This document shows, piece after piece, positions 41,791 through 51,323 of a stretch of 64,000 nucleotides of DNA. The notes under the pieces are model-generated. The model was not told the origin of the DNA. It searched no databases and saw only the letters and a list, made by a program, of their open reading frames with translations. Origin of the DNA: a bacterium (lineage in GTDB: Bacteria; Sumerlaeota; Sumerlaeia; SLMS01; JAHLLQ01). Where the stretch lies: assembly GCA_020444065.1 (NCBI GenBank), contig JAHLLQ010000002.1, forward strand, positions 682,001 through 746,000, in the 5' to 3' direction. Position 1 is the stretch's first letter, and the number at the start of each line of letters is the position of its first letter. Position numbers and translations under genes: made by a program.

Positions 41791-43314
41791 TTGCTAAGAC
41801 CGGATTTTAAGCGCCGCCCGCTTCCAAGCTGGCGGATGATCAGCACGATTCTGTTGGGTACGCTGATCTGGTTCTTGACTGTACAGTCGACTGGCTTTGG
41901 CCAGAATGCTGTCGAAGAGAACTTCCCCGATGACACCGTCCAAGAGATCGAAGCTGCCGTAGCAGAGCATGGTTCCCTGGCTGATGAGGAACATGCACTG
42001 GTTGAAATGGAAGCCGAACACGGCGAAGAACACAGCGCCGGTCACTCCGATCCCATCGCGCTCGTGCTTCTCGAGCTACTCCTTGTATTGCTCGCAGCCA
42101 AGATTGGTGGGCACTTCGCTGAGAAGTTCCATCAGCCGGCGGTCCTCGGCGAACTTCTGATCGGCGTTGCGATCGGATCGGCCACGCTCTTCTGGGATGG
42201 CAGCGCCTTATCCCAGACGATCCACGCCGTGCGCGAAGAGGGATCCTACTTGGACATGGTCGCTCGCCTGGGTGTCGTCCTGTTGCTGTTCGAGGTCGGC
42301 CTGGAAACGAGTGTGAAGGAGATGATGAAGGTCGGCTGGCTGTCGTTTATCGTCGCCGTCGTCGGCGTTGTGGCTCCCTTCCTGATCGGCTACGGCGTCA
42401 GCGTTGCTCTGATCACGGATTTCCCTCCGGGCCTTCCACCCGGCCACGGCCACATGTTCGTCGGTGCCATTCTCTGCGCCACCAGTGTTGGCATTACAGC
42501 GCGCGTGTTCAAGGACCTGGGCAAACTGCAGACTCGCGAAGCCAAGGTGATCCTTGGTGCGGCTGTGATAGATGACGTCATCGGCCTGGTTATCCTGGCG
42601 GTGGTCGCCGGCATTATCGTCGCAGACGAGAACGGGGTGGAAGCCAGCGTCGTCACGATTGCCAGCATCACCACGCTGAAAGCCATCGTCTTCCTCGGTC
42701 TGGCGATCTTCCTGGGGCTGAAGTTGGCGCCGTACGGATTCCGTCTGATGGCGAAGCTTCGCGGCGCTCATCTGCTAGTGGCGACAGCGCTGATCTTCTG
42801 TTTCCTGCTTGCCTATCTGGCCAATGCGGTCGGTCTTGCGACGATCGTCGGTGCCTTCGCGGCCGGCCTTGTTCTGGAAGAATCCCACATCCGCCCGTTC
42901 TTGACGGGCGATGACGAGGAACATGCACATGACGCTCTTGGCCACCAACTGCACCCGCTCTCCGCCCTGGTTGTGCCGGTGTTCTTCGTTCTGATGGGCA
43001 TCCAAGTGCAGCTCGAGACCTTCGCTCAAGTGGATGTGCTCGTGCTGGCCGCGCTTCTAACCGTTGCAGCCATCGTCGGTAAGCAAGTCTGCGGTCTGCC
43101 CATCAAGGGTGGTATCTGGTCGAAACTGACCGTTGGTTTCGGGATGATCCCTCGTGGCGAGGTCGGCCTGATCTTCGCCGCCATCGGTCGCGGCCTGGGC
43201 GTTGTCAGCCCATCAGTCTTCTCCGCGGTCGTGATCATGGTTATTGTGACCACTCTGATTACGCCGCCGCTCCTCCGCGTTTCGATGTTCCGGATCCCGG
43301 AAGAGTCGCACTGA
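41791..43314 (+). CDS. Kef-type (CPA2) cation:proton antiporter
   Basis: 507 residues. After a signal-anchor-like helix (residues 17-35) comes a soluble segment rich in Glu and His (EAEHGEEHSAGHSDP), then 12-13 membrane helices of the Na+/H+ exchanger fold. Family motifs: HQPAVLGELLIGVAIG, LGVVLLLFEVGLE, the ion-binding Asp pair in GAAVIDDVIGLV, and GMIPRGEVGLIFA. No Rossmann (TrkA-N) domain is attached, unlike KefB/KefC. The TTG start at 41791 follows GAGGAG with good spacing. The transported ion, Na+ or K+, cannot be told. Confidence 0.9.
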   Translation: MLRPDFKRRPLPSWRMISTILLGTLIWFLTVQSTGFGQNAVEENFPDDTVQEIEAAVAEHGSLADEEHALVEMEAEHGEEHSAGHSDPIALVLLELLLVLLAAKIGGHFAEKFHQPAVLGELLIGVAIGSATLFWDGSALSQTIHAVREEGSYLDMVARLGVVLLLFEVGLETSVKEMMKVGWLSFIVAVVGVVAPFLIGYGVSVALITDFPPGLPPGHGHMFVGAILCATSVGITARVFKDLGKLQTREAKVILGAAVIDDVIGLVILAVVAGIIVADENGVEASVVTIASITTLKAIVFLGLAIFLGLKLAPYGFRLMAKLRGAHLLVATALIFCFLLAYLANAVGLATIVGAFAAGLVLEESHIRPFLTGDDEEHAHDALGHQLHPLSALVVPVFFVLMGIQVQLETFAQVDVLVLAALLTVAAIVGKQVCGLPIKGGIWSKLTVGFGMIPRGEVGLIFAAIGRGLGVVSPSVFSAVVIMVIVTTLITPPLLRVSMFRIPEESH

Positions 43315-43341
43315 TCAGTCGCAAAACCGAAGAGAACTCCT

Positions 43342-43380
43342 GCGGCCGCCACGCACTTTTTCGTGGCGGCCGCGTTCGTT
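43342..43380 (+). terminator. Terminator of the antiporter gene
   Basis: A perfect 12-bp stem (GCGGCCGCCACG / CGTGGCGGCCGC) with loop CACTTTTT, followed by GTTCGTT. Confidence 0.82.
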
Positions 43381-43425
43381 GGCTGGTACCCAAAGAGCGC
43401 TTTGTCATAACCGGGAGATGGAATC

Positions 43426-44823
<1,398 letters not shown>

Positions 44824-44829
44824 CCCTTG

Positions 44830-44848
44830 GCAGAGAAATCTGCGTTTT
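44830..44848 (+). terminator. Weak terminator candidate after asnS
   Basis: A short hairpin (GCAGA, GAAA loop, TCTGC) followed by GTTTT. Only 5 bp of stem. Confidence 0.35.
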
Positions 44849-44851
44849 CGA

Positions 44852-44880
44852 TGTAACCTTTTCGATTCTCCTGCGTAGTT
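44852..44880 (+). promoter_or_regulatory. ECF-type promoter of the sigma factor operon
   Basis: TGTAACC (44852-44858) and CGTAGTT (44874-44880) with a 15-base spacer match the AAC / CGT pattern of ECF sigma promoters. The first gene starts 72 bases downstream and the operon encodes an ECF sigma factor, so autoregulation is likely. Confidence 0.6.
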
Positions 44881-44952
44881 ATCGGGTGCAGGCCACGAAC
44901 GCTGGAACGTGATCACGTTTCGCCTCACCCGATTCTACGAAGGAGAAGACCC

Positions 44953-45870
44953 ATGTTCTTCCCACGGCTGATCCCCGCTCTTGGCGTCCTACTGACGCTC
45001 TGCTCTATTTCCATCTCGTATGCACAGGACAACCTCCTGGCCCTGGCGCCGGAGGAGGCGGAAATCGTCGCCCGCCTGGATGTTCGCAGCGCCATCGATT
45101 CCCCGCTCTTTCAGAAGGTGCTGGAGTCCTACGGCGAAGAGAAGGCTCGCAACCAGGCCAAAGTCCTCCAGAACACCACCGATCTGGACATCTTCACCGA
45201 TCTGCAGGAGCTCTATCTGTTCGGAATCGTCGATCGTGATGAGTCAATCGTCATCCTGGCGCGCGGTAACTTCAACCAGGAGAAGCTGCTCGACCTGGTG
45301 AAGTTGAACGAGTCCTACCAGTCAGACAAGGTCGACGGCGTGACCGTTCACAAGTGGCGGGATGGCGATGAGAAGTACGGCGCATTCCTCGATGACAACC
45401 TTCTGGCCTTCGCGGGCAGCGAGGAGGCGATGCGGGTCCTTCTCGACACTCGGAACAAGGATCACGCCTCCTTCATGAGTACCCCGGCAGGCAAAGCACT
45501 GCCCAACGACATGAACTCGCACGATCTCTGGTTCGCGTTGCGCTCCACCGACAACACCAAGGGAGAGTTCGGCGAAATCTCTCACGCCATCGACCTGAAC
45601 CACGCCATCGCCACGGTGGATCTTGGTTCAAGCAATGTCTCCGCGAGCGTCCAGCTTCAGCCGAATCGCAAGGAGCTCGTCGAGAATTACCTTCAGATCC
45701 AACAAGGTGCCGTTGCATTCGCCCAGCTCTTGCGCGAAGAAGAAAAGGTCATCGATCTCCTCTCTCAGCGGGCGCGTGCCGAAAAGTCCGAAGACGGCAA
45801 GGCCGCCCGGCTGACGGTGGAGATCCCGAACGATGCCGCACTGAATCTGATCAAGCAGGCAGTGGACTGA
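44953..45870 (+). CDS. Secreted protein, DUF3352-like, first gene of the ECF operon
   Basis: 305 residues with a signal peptide ending at SISYAQ (about residue 24). The rest looks like a shorter relative of the exported protein at 16469: an opening with EAEIVARLDVRSAIDSPLF, then ESIVILARGNFNQEK, then a LLAFAGSEEAMRVLLD strand-helix unit. No catalytic motif. GAAGGAG lies before the ATG. The stop overlaps the sigma gene start (TGATG). Its place at the head of an ECF operon suggests it takes part in the envelope response that the sigma factor controls. Confidence 0.7.
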   Translation: MFFPRLIPALGVLLTLCSISISYAQDNLLALAPEEAEIVARLDVRSAIDSPLFQKVLESYGEEKARNQAKVLQNTTDLDIFTDLQELYLFGIVDRDESIVILARGNFNQEKLLDLVKLNESYQSDKVDGVTVHKWRDGDEKYGAFLDDNLLAFAGSEEAMRVLLDTRNKDHASFMSTPAGKALPNDMNSHDLWFALRSTDNTKGEFGEISHAIDLNHAIATVDLGSSNVSASVQLQPNRKELVENYLQIQQGAVAFAQLLREEEKVIDLLSQRARAEKSEDGKAARLTVEIPNDAALNLIKQAVD

Positions 45871-46508
45871 TGACTCGGCAGGATTCGCCCATCATGGCTG
45901 CGGCCATCGAGCCTCTGGCGACGACTTCCTCGCATTCGCGAGTGGAGTCGTCGCAGTCGCGTGCCGCGGACGCGGCCACCGTACGGCGTGTCCTGGATGG
46001 CGATCGCCAGGCGTTCGAAGAAATCGTTTTTGCCCACGAGCATTCCGTCTACCGCATTGCGCGTCGGATCCTCGGTAATCGCGAGGACGCAGAGGATGTG
46101 GCGCAGGAAGTCTTCGCGGCAGCGTTCACGAATCTTGGCTCGTTCGACTCCCGCCAACCACTGCGCCCGTGGATTGCGCGTATCACTGTCAATACGGCCA
46201 TTTCATATCGAAGAAGGCGTCAGCCGACGACTACGCTGGAGGATCAATGGCACAGCTCCAAGCGCCCCTCGCCGCGTGAGGAAGCGGAGGCGGACCAGCG
46301 CCACGAGCAACTCGACCGAGCCGTTGCACAACTGCCGGAGGCCAGTCGCGAGGCCGTGGCGCTGTTCTACGGCGAGGAGATGAAGATCGACGACGTGGCA
46401 CGAACCCTTGGGCGTCAGCCAGGAGCCGTGAAGGTCGCGCTGCACAGGGCGCGACTTCGCTTGAGAGAAATTGTTTTTGGCAATGCCGACAGAAGGGATG
46501 GTGAATGA
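45870..46508 (+). CDS. ECF-family RNA polymerase sigma factor
   Basis: 212 residues. Region 2 (DRQAFEEIVFAHEHSVYRIA, RILGNREDAEDVAQEVFAAA) binds the -10 and core polymerase; region 4 (LPEASREAVALFYGEEMKIDDVA, GRQPGAVKVALHRARLRLRE) is the helix-turn-helix that reads the -35. There is no region 1.1 or 3, so it is a minimal group 4 sigma factor. An unusual 40-residue Ser/Ala-rich N-terminal tail precedes region 2. It overlaps both neighbours in a three-gene operon. Confidence 0.93.
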   Translation: MTRQDSPIMAAAIEPLATTSSHSRVESSQSRAADAATVRRVLDGDRQAFEEIVFAHEHSVYRIARRILGNREDAEDVAQEVFAAAFTNLGSFDSRQPLRPWIARITVNTAISYRRRRQPTTTLEDQWHSSKRPSPREEAEADQRHEQLDRAVAQLPEASREAVALFYGEEMKIDDVARTLGRQPGAVKVALHRARLRLREIVFGNADRRDGE

Positions 46509-47092
46509 TGAACAGCGAAACGATTCGCCGACTGCAGGAATATCTCGATACGCATCCGGATGAGCCGCTCTCTCCGGTTCTGCAACGAGAAGTCGATGGC
46601 GATCCGAATCTGCGCGCGCTGTGGGAGGAACTGCAGGCGGTTGATGAGATGCTGGGCGAGACCGATGAATTGCCCGAGGGGCTTCATGATCGAATCATGC
46701 ACGGCATCGGCGCCGCGCCTGCTCCGAGCCGTCGTGCGAAGGTCCGTGTGCTTCTGCTCGCCCCGCTGGCTGCCGCTGCTGCCGTCGTGTTGTTCCTGGC
46801 GCTGAACTTCGAGCCAATGAAGCAGGAACCCATCACCCGCCACTCGCCGAAAAACTCATCGACCGAGCAGATTGCTCCAAATCTGGACTTCTCCGAACTC
46901 ACCATTTCTCAAGAACTGAAAGCCCCTGGAGACTTTGTTCGCCAAAAGCGCGATCGAGCAATTGAATCCGCGGAAGGACTGTTAGCGGGTGTGGTGAAGG
47001 TCCTCCCGCGCCTGCCGGAGGATTCCCCGCCACCTACCCCGACGCGAGAATCGCGATCTGCGCAGCAAACGCACCGATCCAGGCGAGCATGA
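46505..47092 (+). CDS. Probable membrane anti-sigma factor
   Basis: 195 residues. A cytoplasmic N-terminal helical domain of about 78 residues (RRLQEYLDTHPDEPLS, LRALWEELQAVDEML), one membrane helix (about 82-101) and a periplasmic tail of 95 residues. The ATGA overlap with the sigma gene is the classic sigma/anti-sigma arrangement. It lacks the zinc-binding HxxxCxxC motif of ZAS-type anti-sigmas. The function is inferred from topology and position. The last 59 bases overlap the convergent small membrane protein gene. Confidence 0.75.
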   Translation: MMNSETIRRLQEYLDTHPDEPLSPVLQREVDGDPNLRALWEELQAVDEMLGETDELPEGLHDRIMHGIGAAPAPSRRAKVRVLLLAPLAAAAAVVLFLALNFEPMKQEPITRHSPKNSSTEQIAPNLDFSELTISQELKAPGDFVRQKRDRAIESAEGLLAGVVKVLPRLPEDSPPPTPTRESRSAQQTHRSRRA

Positions 47093-47264
47093 CCAGCCAC
47101 TTGTATGACGACTCCCATTCCAGCAGGCCGAACAGAAGCGTGTAGATCCCACAGAAGATCCCAAGAATTCCCCAGATAATGCCCTTCTGCAAGAAGATGC
47201 CTACAAGCACCCAAATGAAACAGATTGATTGAACCACACTGCATGCCAACAGAATGAACTCCAT
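47034..47264 (-). CDS. Small membrane protein
   Basis: 76 residues, almost all hydrophobic, with three likely membrane helices (about 2-23, 26-47, 56-74). A very good SD (AGGGGG, 5 bases of spacing) precedes the ATG, the main reason to accept such a short gene overlapping the anti-sigma 3' end. The SD lies inside a long inverted repeat (47270-47319). No family recognised. Confidence 0.65.
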   Translation of the reverse strand: MEFILLACSVVQSICFIWVLVGIFLQKGIIWGILGIFCGIYTLLFGLLEWESSYKWLVMLAWIGAFAAQIAILASG

Positions 47265-47269
47265 GCTAT

Positions 47270-47319
47270 CCCCCTGGATTCGCGCTTGTGATTACATTGA
47301 TCGGTGTGAATCTAGGGGG
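47270..47319 (-). promoter_or_regulatory. Long inverted repeat covering the SD of the small membrane protein
   Basis: Arms of 12 bases (plus strand CCCCCTGGATTC at 47270-47281 and GAATCTAGGGGG at 47308-47319) pair at 11 positions plus one G-U, with a 26-base loop. In the minus-strand mRNA the downstream arm contains the AGGGGG SD, so the hairpin would hide it. Confidence 0.55.
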
Positions 47320-47372
47320 GCACGTTCTGTGGCGCAAGCGTTTCTATTGGGCTGCATCCGGAAACTAAAGTG

Positions 47373-47693
47373 TCATTGGAGCAGTGTCCGCATCGTTGAA
47401 CGATATTCCTCAAATGCCCGCCGTCCAGCTTGAGTCAGTCGCAATGTGGTGACGGGTCGCTTGCCTTCGAAGTGCTTCTCGACGTCCACGTAGCCGCCCG
47501 CTTCCAGCTTCGACAAATGGGACGACAGGTTGCCCTGCGTCAGTCCTGTCTGGCGCATGACGAACAGGAAGTCGGCGCTTTCCAGGACGCTGAGCAGAGA
47601 GACGATCGCCAGGCGGGCCGGCTCGTGAACCAGCCGATCGACGGATGCGAACGCTTGCGGATCAGGCGTCTTGTCAGGAAGCGGGTCACTCAT
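47373..47693 (-). CDS. Winged-helix transcriptional regulator (HTH_34/ArsR-like)
   Basis: 106 residues. The winged helix is plain: VHEPARLAIVSLLSVLESADFLFVMRQ, then LTQGNLSSHLSKLEAGGYV (recognition helix) and TTLRLTQAGRRAFEEY (wing and last helix). It belongs to the small MarR/ArsR-like group named HTH_34 that is usually paired with a membrane protein, as here. No cysteine metal site. The start overlaps the membrane protein gene by 8 bases. Likely a repressor of its own operon. Confidence 0.85.
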   Translation of the reverse strand: MSDPLPDKTPDPQAFASVDRLVHEPARLAIVSLLSVLESADFLFVMRQTGLTQGNLSSHLSKLEAGGYVDVEKHFEGKRPVTTLRLTQAGRRAFEEYRSTMRTLLQ

Positions 47694-48339
47694 CGGATGC
47701 CTCCGGTTCATACACCGGATTCTCGCGGACGAATCGCGCAAAGAGAGCGACTCCCAGCAGAACGAGCATGAGGCCTCCCGCGCCGTAGACGATCCAGGAT
47801 GCAGCGATTTCGGCGAACTCGCGCAGTGCCAGGTCTGTTGGCACCGTGGCGCCGAGAATCACGCCAAGGAGGAACATCCGCGGCTGATCCCAGTAGTAGG
47901 CCAGGACCGCAAACACGGCGATGATCTGAAACGCCCAGATGGCGGCCATCAGCATGGGGATGTTCAGCGGCGCATCAGTCGTCGGGTGCTTCCACAGGAA
48001 CATCGTCGCGAGCACAATTCCAGTCGTCACGATGAAGCCGGCCACAAACGCGAGGCGAACCTTGCGTTCCTTCTTCTTCCGCTCCTCGCCGAAAACCGCA
48101 TTCCCCAGGCGGCGGGCTTTGATGCGGTGGAATGCGTACCGGTGGATCCCCACGGCGGCGCCGATCACCACGAGGTAGATCGCAAATGACCAGCCGACGC
48201 CAATCTTCCAGTCGAGCATCGTCATGAAGAACCCGACCGCCATGACCAGCGCGCCGACGTAGATTTCGAACAAGCCCGTGTTGCGCGTTGCGGAGTACGC
48301 TCGGCGTTCGATCTGTTGCGCATTCAGTGTATCTTCCAT
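47686..48339 (-). CDS. Membrane protein co-encoded with the HTH regulator
   Basis: 217 residues with about six membrane helices in three pairs (about 23-42, 47-63, 95-115, 130-150, 158-172, 182-205). A charged cytoplasmic loop (FHRIKARRLGNAV, ERKKKERKVR) separates the first pair. It is first in a two-gene unit with the regulator; the regulator may sense a state of, or control, this protein. Family not recognised beyond the frequent pairing with HTH_34 regulators. Confidence 0.75.
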   Translation of the reverse strand: MEDTLNAQQIERRAYSATRNTGLFEIYVGALVMAVGFFMTMLDWKIGVGWSFAIYLVVIGAAVGIHRYAFHRIKARRLGNAVFGEERKKKERKVRLAFVAGFIVTTGIVLATMFLWKHPTTDAPLNIPMLMAAIWAFQIIAVFAVLAYYWDQPRMFLLGVILGATVPTDLALREFAEIAASWIVYGAGGLMLVLLGVALFARFVRENPVYEPEASDE

Positions 48340-48375
48340 GATGGGTCCTCCTGTTCACGTTCCTCATCTGGATTG

Positions 48376-48404
48376 AGTGAACCCATTGCCCTTCTGGTTG
48401 TCAA
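48376..48404 (-). promoter_or_regulatory. Promoter of the membrane protein/HTH regulator operon
   Basis: On the minus strand a perfect -35 TTGACA (48399-48404) is followed 17 bases later by TTCACT (48376-48381). The start codon is at 48339. Confidence 0.55.
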
Positions 48405-48408
48405 CGGA

Positions 48409-48433
48409 ATTTAGTTTGTGTCGCAAACCAAAT
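48409..48433. promoter_or_regulatory. Operator candidate for the HTH regulator
   Basis: Inverted repeat ATTTAGTTTG-TGTCG-CAAACCAAAT, 9 of 10 pairs, four bases upstream of the -35 of the operon that encodes the regulator. Spacing and symmetry suit a winged-helix dimer. Confidence 0.5.
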
Positions 48434-48582
48434 TGCAGGGAGCGGCAAATGGAATGACTGGGCACCTTGCCGGAAGCCCCGGTCCCAGCCAATTGGGTTG
48501 ACGACTGGCAGGCTCGAAGGCCAGCCCTTTCAGGCATTGGCGAGCCCAACTCGCCCCGATTCCTCGACGAGAACACGCCCCC

Positions 48583-49857
48583 ATGTTGGATATTCGATTC
48601 GTTCGCGAAAACCCCGATGATGCCCGCAAAGGCCTGCAGGCCAAACTGACCGATCCGGCCCTGGTTGACCAGGTGCTGGCGTTCGACGAGCAGCGTCGCA
48701 GCCTGATCCAGGAGACGGATGAGCTGAAGCGCCGCAAGAACGAGGTCTCGAAGCAGATTCCGCAGGTCGCCAAGGCCGGCGGCGACATCGAGGCGTTGAA
48801 GACTGAATCTCGCGGGATCGGCGACAAGCTGAAGGATCTGGACGACAGTCTGCGCACAATCGAGCAGGAGCAGCATGACATCCTGCTCCGCCTGCCGAAC
48901 ATGCCCGGGCCCGATACGCCGATCGGCAAGAGCGAGGACGAGAATGTCGTCCGCCGCACGTGGGGCGAACCGGCGAAGTTCGACTTCGACGCGCAGAGCC
49001 ATTGGGACCTCGGCCAGGCGCTGGATATCCTGGATCTGGAGCGCGGCGCCAAGATTTCCGGCAGCGGATTTTACGCACTGAAAGGCGCCGGCGCGCGACT
49101 GCAGCGCACGCTGGTGCATTGGATGCTCGACACACACACACGCAAGAACGGCTACACCGAAATCGCGGCACCGCATCTCGTGACGCGCCAGACGCTGACC
49201 GGCACCGGCCAGTTGCCGAAGTTGGAAGAGGACATGTACCGAATCGAGTCGGACGACTTGTTCCTGATTCCAACGGCGGAAGTTCCGGTAACGAACTTGC
49301 ACTCCGGCGAGATTCTGGACGCGGAGCAGTTGCCGATCAAGTACGTCGGCCACACTCCGTGCTATCGCCGCGAGGCGGGCAGCTATGGTCGAGAGAATCG
49401 CGGTATTTCCCGCGTTCACCAGTTCGACAAGGTCGAGATGGTTCAGTTCGTTCTTCCGGAGAATAGCAGCGACGCGCTGGAATCGCTGACGCGCAATGCG
49501 GCGGAGTTGCTCGAAGCGCTCGGCCTGACCTATCGCGTGCTGGAACTCTGCAGCGCGGACCTGTCTTTCGCAGCACAGAAGTGTTACGACCTCGAAGTGT
49601 GGGCGCCGGGCATGGATCGCTGGCTCGAAGTCAGCAGTTGCTCGAACTTCGGCGACTTCCAGGCGCGCCGCGCAAACATCCGGTTCCGCCGCGAGCAGGG
49701 CGCCAAGCCGGAGTTCCCGCACACGCTGAACGGTAGCGGTCTCGCATTGCCGCGCCTGATGATTGCTGTGATCGAGAACTACCAGCAGGCCGACGGCTCC
49801 ATCAAGATTCCCGACGTGTTGGTGCCAATGTTCGGCCAGGATCGCATCGGGGGCTGA
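48583..49857 (+). CDS. serS: Seryl-tRNA synthetase
   Basis: 424 residues. The N-terminal long coiled-coil arm (about residues 28-100) grips the long variable arm of tRNA-Ser. The class II core has motif 2 (HTPCYRREAGSYGRENRG, VHQFDKVEM) and motif 3 (NGSGLALPRLMIAVIENY). Typical length. No T-box or other leader was recognised in the 243 bases upstream. The trmJ-like gene starts 2 bases after the stop. Confidence 0.97.
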   Translation: MLDIRFVRENPDDARKGLQAKLTDPALVDQVLAFDEQRRSLIQETDELKRRKNEVSKQIPQVAKAGGDIEALKTESRGIGDKLKDLDDSLRTIEQEQHDILLRLPNMPGPDTPIGKSEDENVVRRTWGEPAKFDFDAQSHWDLGQALDILDLERGAKISGSGFYALKGAGARLQRTLVHWMLDTHTRKNGYTEIAAPHLVTRQTLTGTGQLPKLEEDMYRIESDDLFLIPTAEVPVTNLHSGEILDAEQLPIKYVGHTPCYRREAGSYGRENRGISRVHQFDKVEMVQFVLPENSSDALESLTRNAAELLEALGLTYRVLELCSADLSFAAQKCYDLEVWAPGMDRWLEVSSCSNFGDFQARRANIRFRREQGAKPEFPHTLNGSGLALPRLMIAVIENYQQADGSIKIPDVLVPMFGQDRIGG

Positions 49858-49859
49858 CA

Positions 49860-50609
49860 ATGACGGCGCCCGCTCCTCTCACGAATTGGCGTGTGGTTTT
49901 GGTCTCCCCCCAAACCGCAGCCAATGTCGGAGCGGTTGCGCGCGCGATGAAGAACTTCGGTTGCCACGACCTGGCCGTTGTCGATCCACGTTGCGATCTT
50001 GGAATCGAAGGCCCTGCGGGCCAACTGGCCCGTTCCGCTTACGATATCATCGCCTCCCGACGCGAGGTAGAGACGCTCGGCGAAGCACTTGCCGATGTCC
50101 ACTTCTCGATCGCCTTGACCGCTCAAGAAGGCGACGACCGTCGTCGCGAGTTCATTGGTTTCGTTCCCGAGCCCTTGCTGCGCGATCGCCCGGCGGCGGA
50201 GACCCGTGCGTTGGTCTTCGGTCGCGAAGACAGCGGCCTCACAAGTGACGAGTGCGGCCTCTGCGGAAACCTGTGGGGATTCCCGACGCAGCCCGAGTAC
50301 ACCTCGATGAATCTCGCCCAGGCCGTCACGGCGGCGCTGGTCGGCGTCTCTGAAGCGCAAACTCGCGGTGCCGGAGACGAGAATGCGGAGGCACCCGCGC
50401 CGCACGAAGAAGTCGAGGCCATGTTCGCGCACTTGCGCCAGGTTCTCGACGCCGCGGGGTACGAGCGCGGTGTGCCCGTAAAGTACCCAGAGCGAGTCTT
50501 GCGTCGCGTTGCCCTCCGTGCCAGATTGCGTCACGGCGAAGTGCAAATCCTGCGTGGAATCTACCGCCGGGTGCTGAACGCGATTCTCGGATTCGAGCGC
50601 CGATCCTGA
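49860..50609 (+). CDS. TrmJ-like tRNA 2'-O-methyltransferase (SPOUT)
   Basis: 249 residues. SPOUT fold with the three family motifs: NVGAVARAMKNFG, LVFGREDSGLTSDE and YTSMNLAQAVT. The C-terminal helical extension (VEAMFAHLRQVLDAAGY) is the dimer/tRNA part typical of TrmJ, which 2'-O-methylates position 32 of the anticodon loop with SAM. TrmJ is preferred over TrmL or RlmB because of the C-terminal extension. It is probably co-transcribed with serS. Confidence 0.88.
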   Translation: MTAPAPLTNWRVVLVSPQTAANVGAVARAMKNFGCHDLAVVDPRCDLGIEGPAGQLARSAYDIIASRREVETLGEALADVHFSIALTAQEGDDRRREFIGFVPEPLLRDRPAAETRALVFGREDSGLTSDECGLCGNLWGFPTQPEYTSMNLAQAVTAALVGVSEAQTRGAGDENAEAPAPHEEVEAMFAHLRQVLDAAGYERGVPVKYPERVLRRVALRARLRHGEVQILRGIYRRVLNAILGFERRS

Positions 50610-50621
50610 TGGAGCGATGAG

Positions 50622-51323
50622 ATGCGAGTAGGACTGGTTGTCGTGGCGGCAGGTTCGGGGAAACGTTTCGGCGGTCCGAAGCAATTCGCCCTGCTCGACG
50701 ACAAGCCAATCCTTGCGCACTGCCTGGAGGCCTTTGACGAATTCGACAGCATTGCAGACCGCGTTGTTGTTCTGCCCCCGGACTTGCGCGACACCGAAGA
50801 GTGGAGGCGCATCCGGGCCGGACTGCGCTACCCCGTGCGCGTTGTGCTGGGCGGAGATGAACGCGCCGATTCCGTCCGCGAGGGCCTGGAGGGCATTATG
50901 CCCTTCTGCGATGTCGTGGCCGTTCATGACGGCGCGCGTCCGTTCGTACCGCTCGGTGCTTTTTCGGAAGCCGTCGCCTTGATGGAGAAAGATCCGCGAC
51001 TGGCGGCGGCCATTGTTTGCTCGCCCGTCACGGACACGCTGAAGGCGCTCAATTCCGATCATCTGACAATCGCCGAAACCATCGATCGGTCGCGCATGGC
51101 ACGTGCAGAAACGCCGCAGGTTTGCCGGCGCGAGTTGTTGCTGAAGGCGCTGGACCTGCCGGGCGCATATCGATTCACCGACGAGGGGCAGGCGCTTGAG
51201 GCACTCGGTCTGCGGACCGCTGCTGTTATGCACGATTCCTATAATGTGAAGATCACAACGCCCGCCGATCTGAACGCTGCCGATTCATGGATGCGATCGC
51301 GGCGCGAGGGAGAACAGTCATGA
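50622..51323 (+). CDS. ispD: 2-C-methyl-D-erythritol 4-phosphate cytidylyltransferase
   Basis: MEP pathway: joins CTP and MEP to CDP-ME. 233 residues. Nucleotide-binding [17 protein letters not shown] at the N-terminus; VHDGARPFV and the C-terminal [17 protein letters not shown] segments are typical. Overlaps ispF by 4 bases (ATGA), the frequent ispDF pairing. GGAGCG lies before the start. Confidence 0.95.
   Translation: MRVGLVVVAAGSGKRFGGPKQFALLDDKPILAHCLEAFDEFDSIADRVVVLPPDLRDTEEWRRIRAGLRYPVRVVLGGDERADSVREGLEGIMPFCDVVAVHDGARPFVPLGAFSEAVALMEKDPRLAAAIVCSPVTDTLKALNSDHLTIAETIDRSRMARAETPQVCRRELLLKALDLPGAYRFTDEGQALEALGLRTAAVMHDSYNVKITTPADLNAADSWMRSRREGEQS

Noticed and set aside
48340-48582. T-box leader before serS
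   Set aside because: No T-box sequence, specifier hairpin or antiterminator was recognised; a small GGCGAG/CTCGCC stem alone is not enough.
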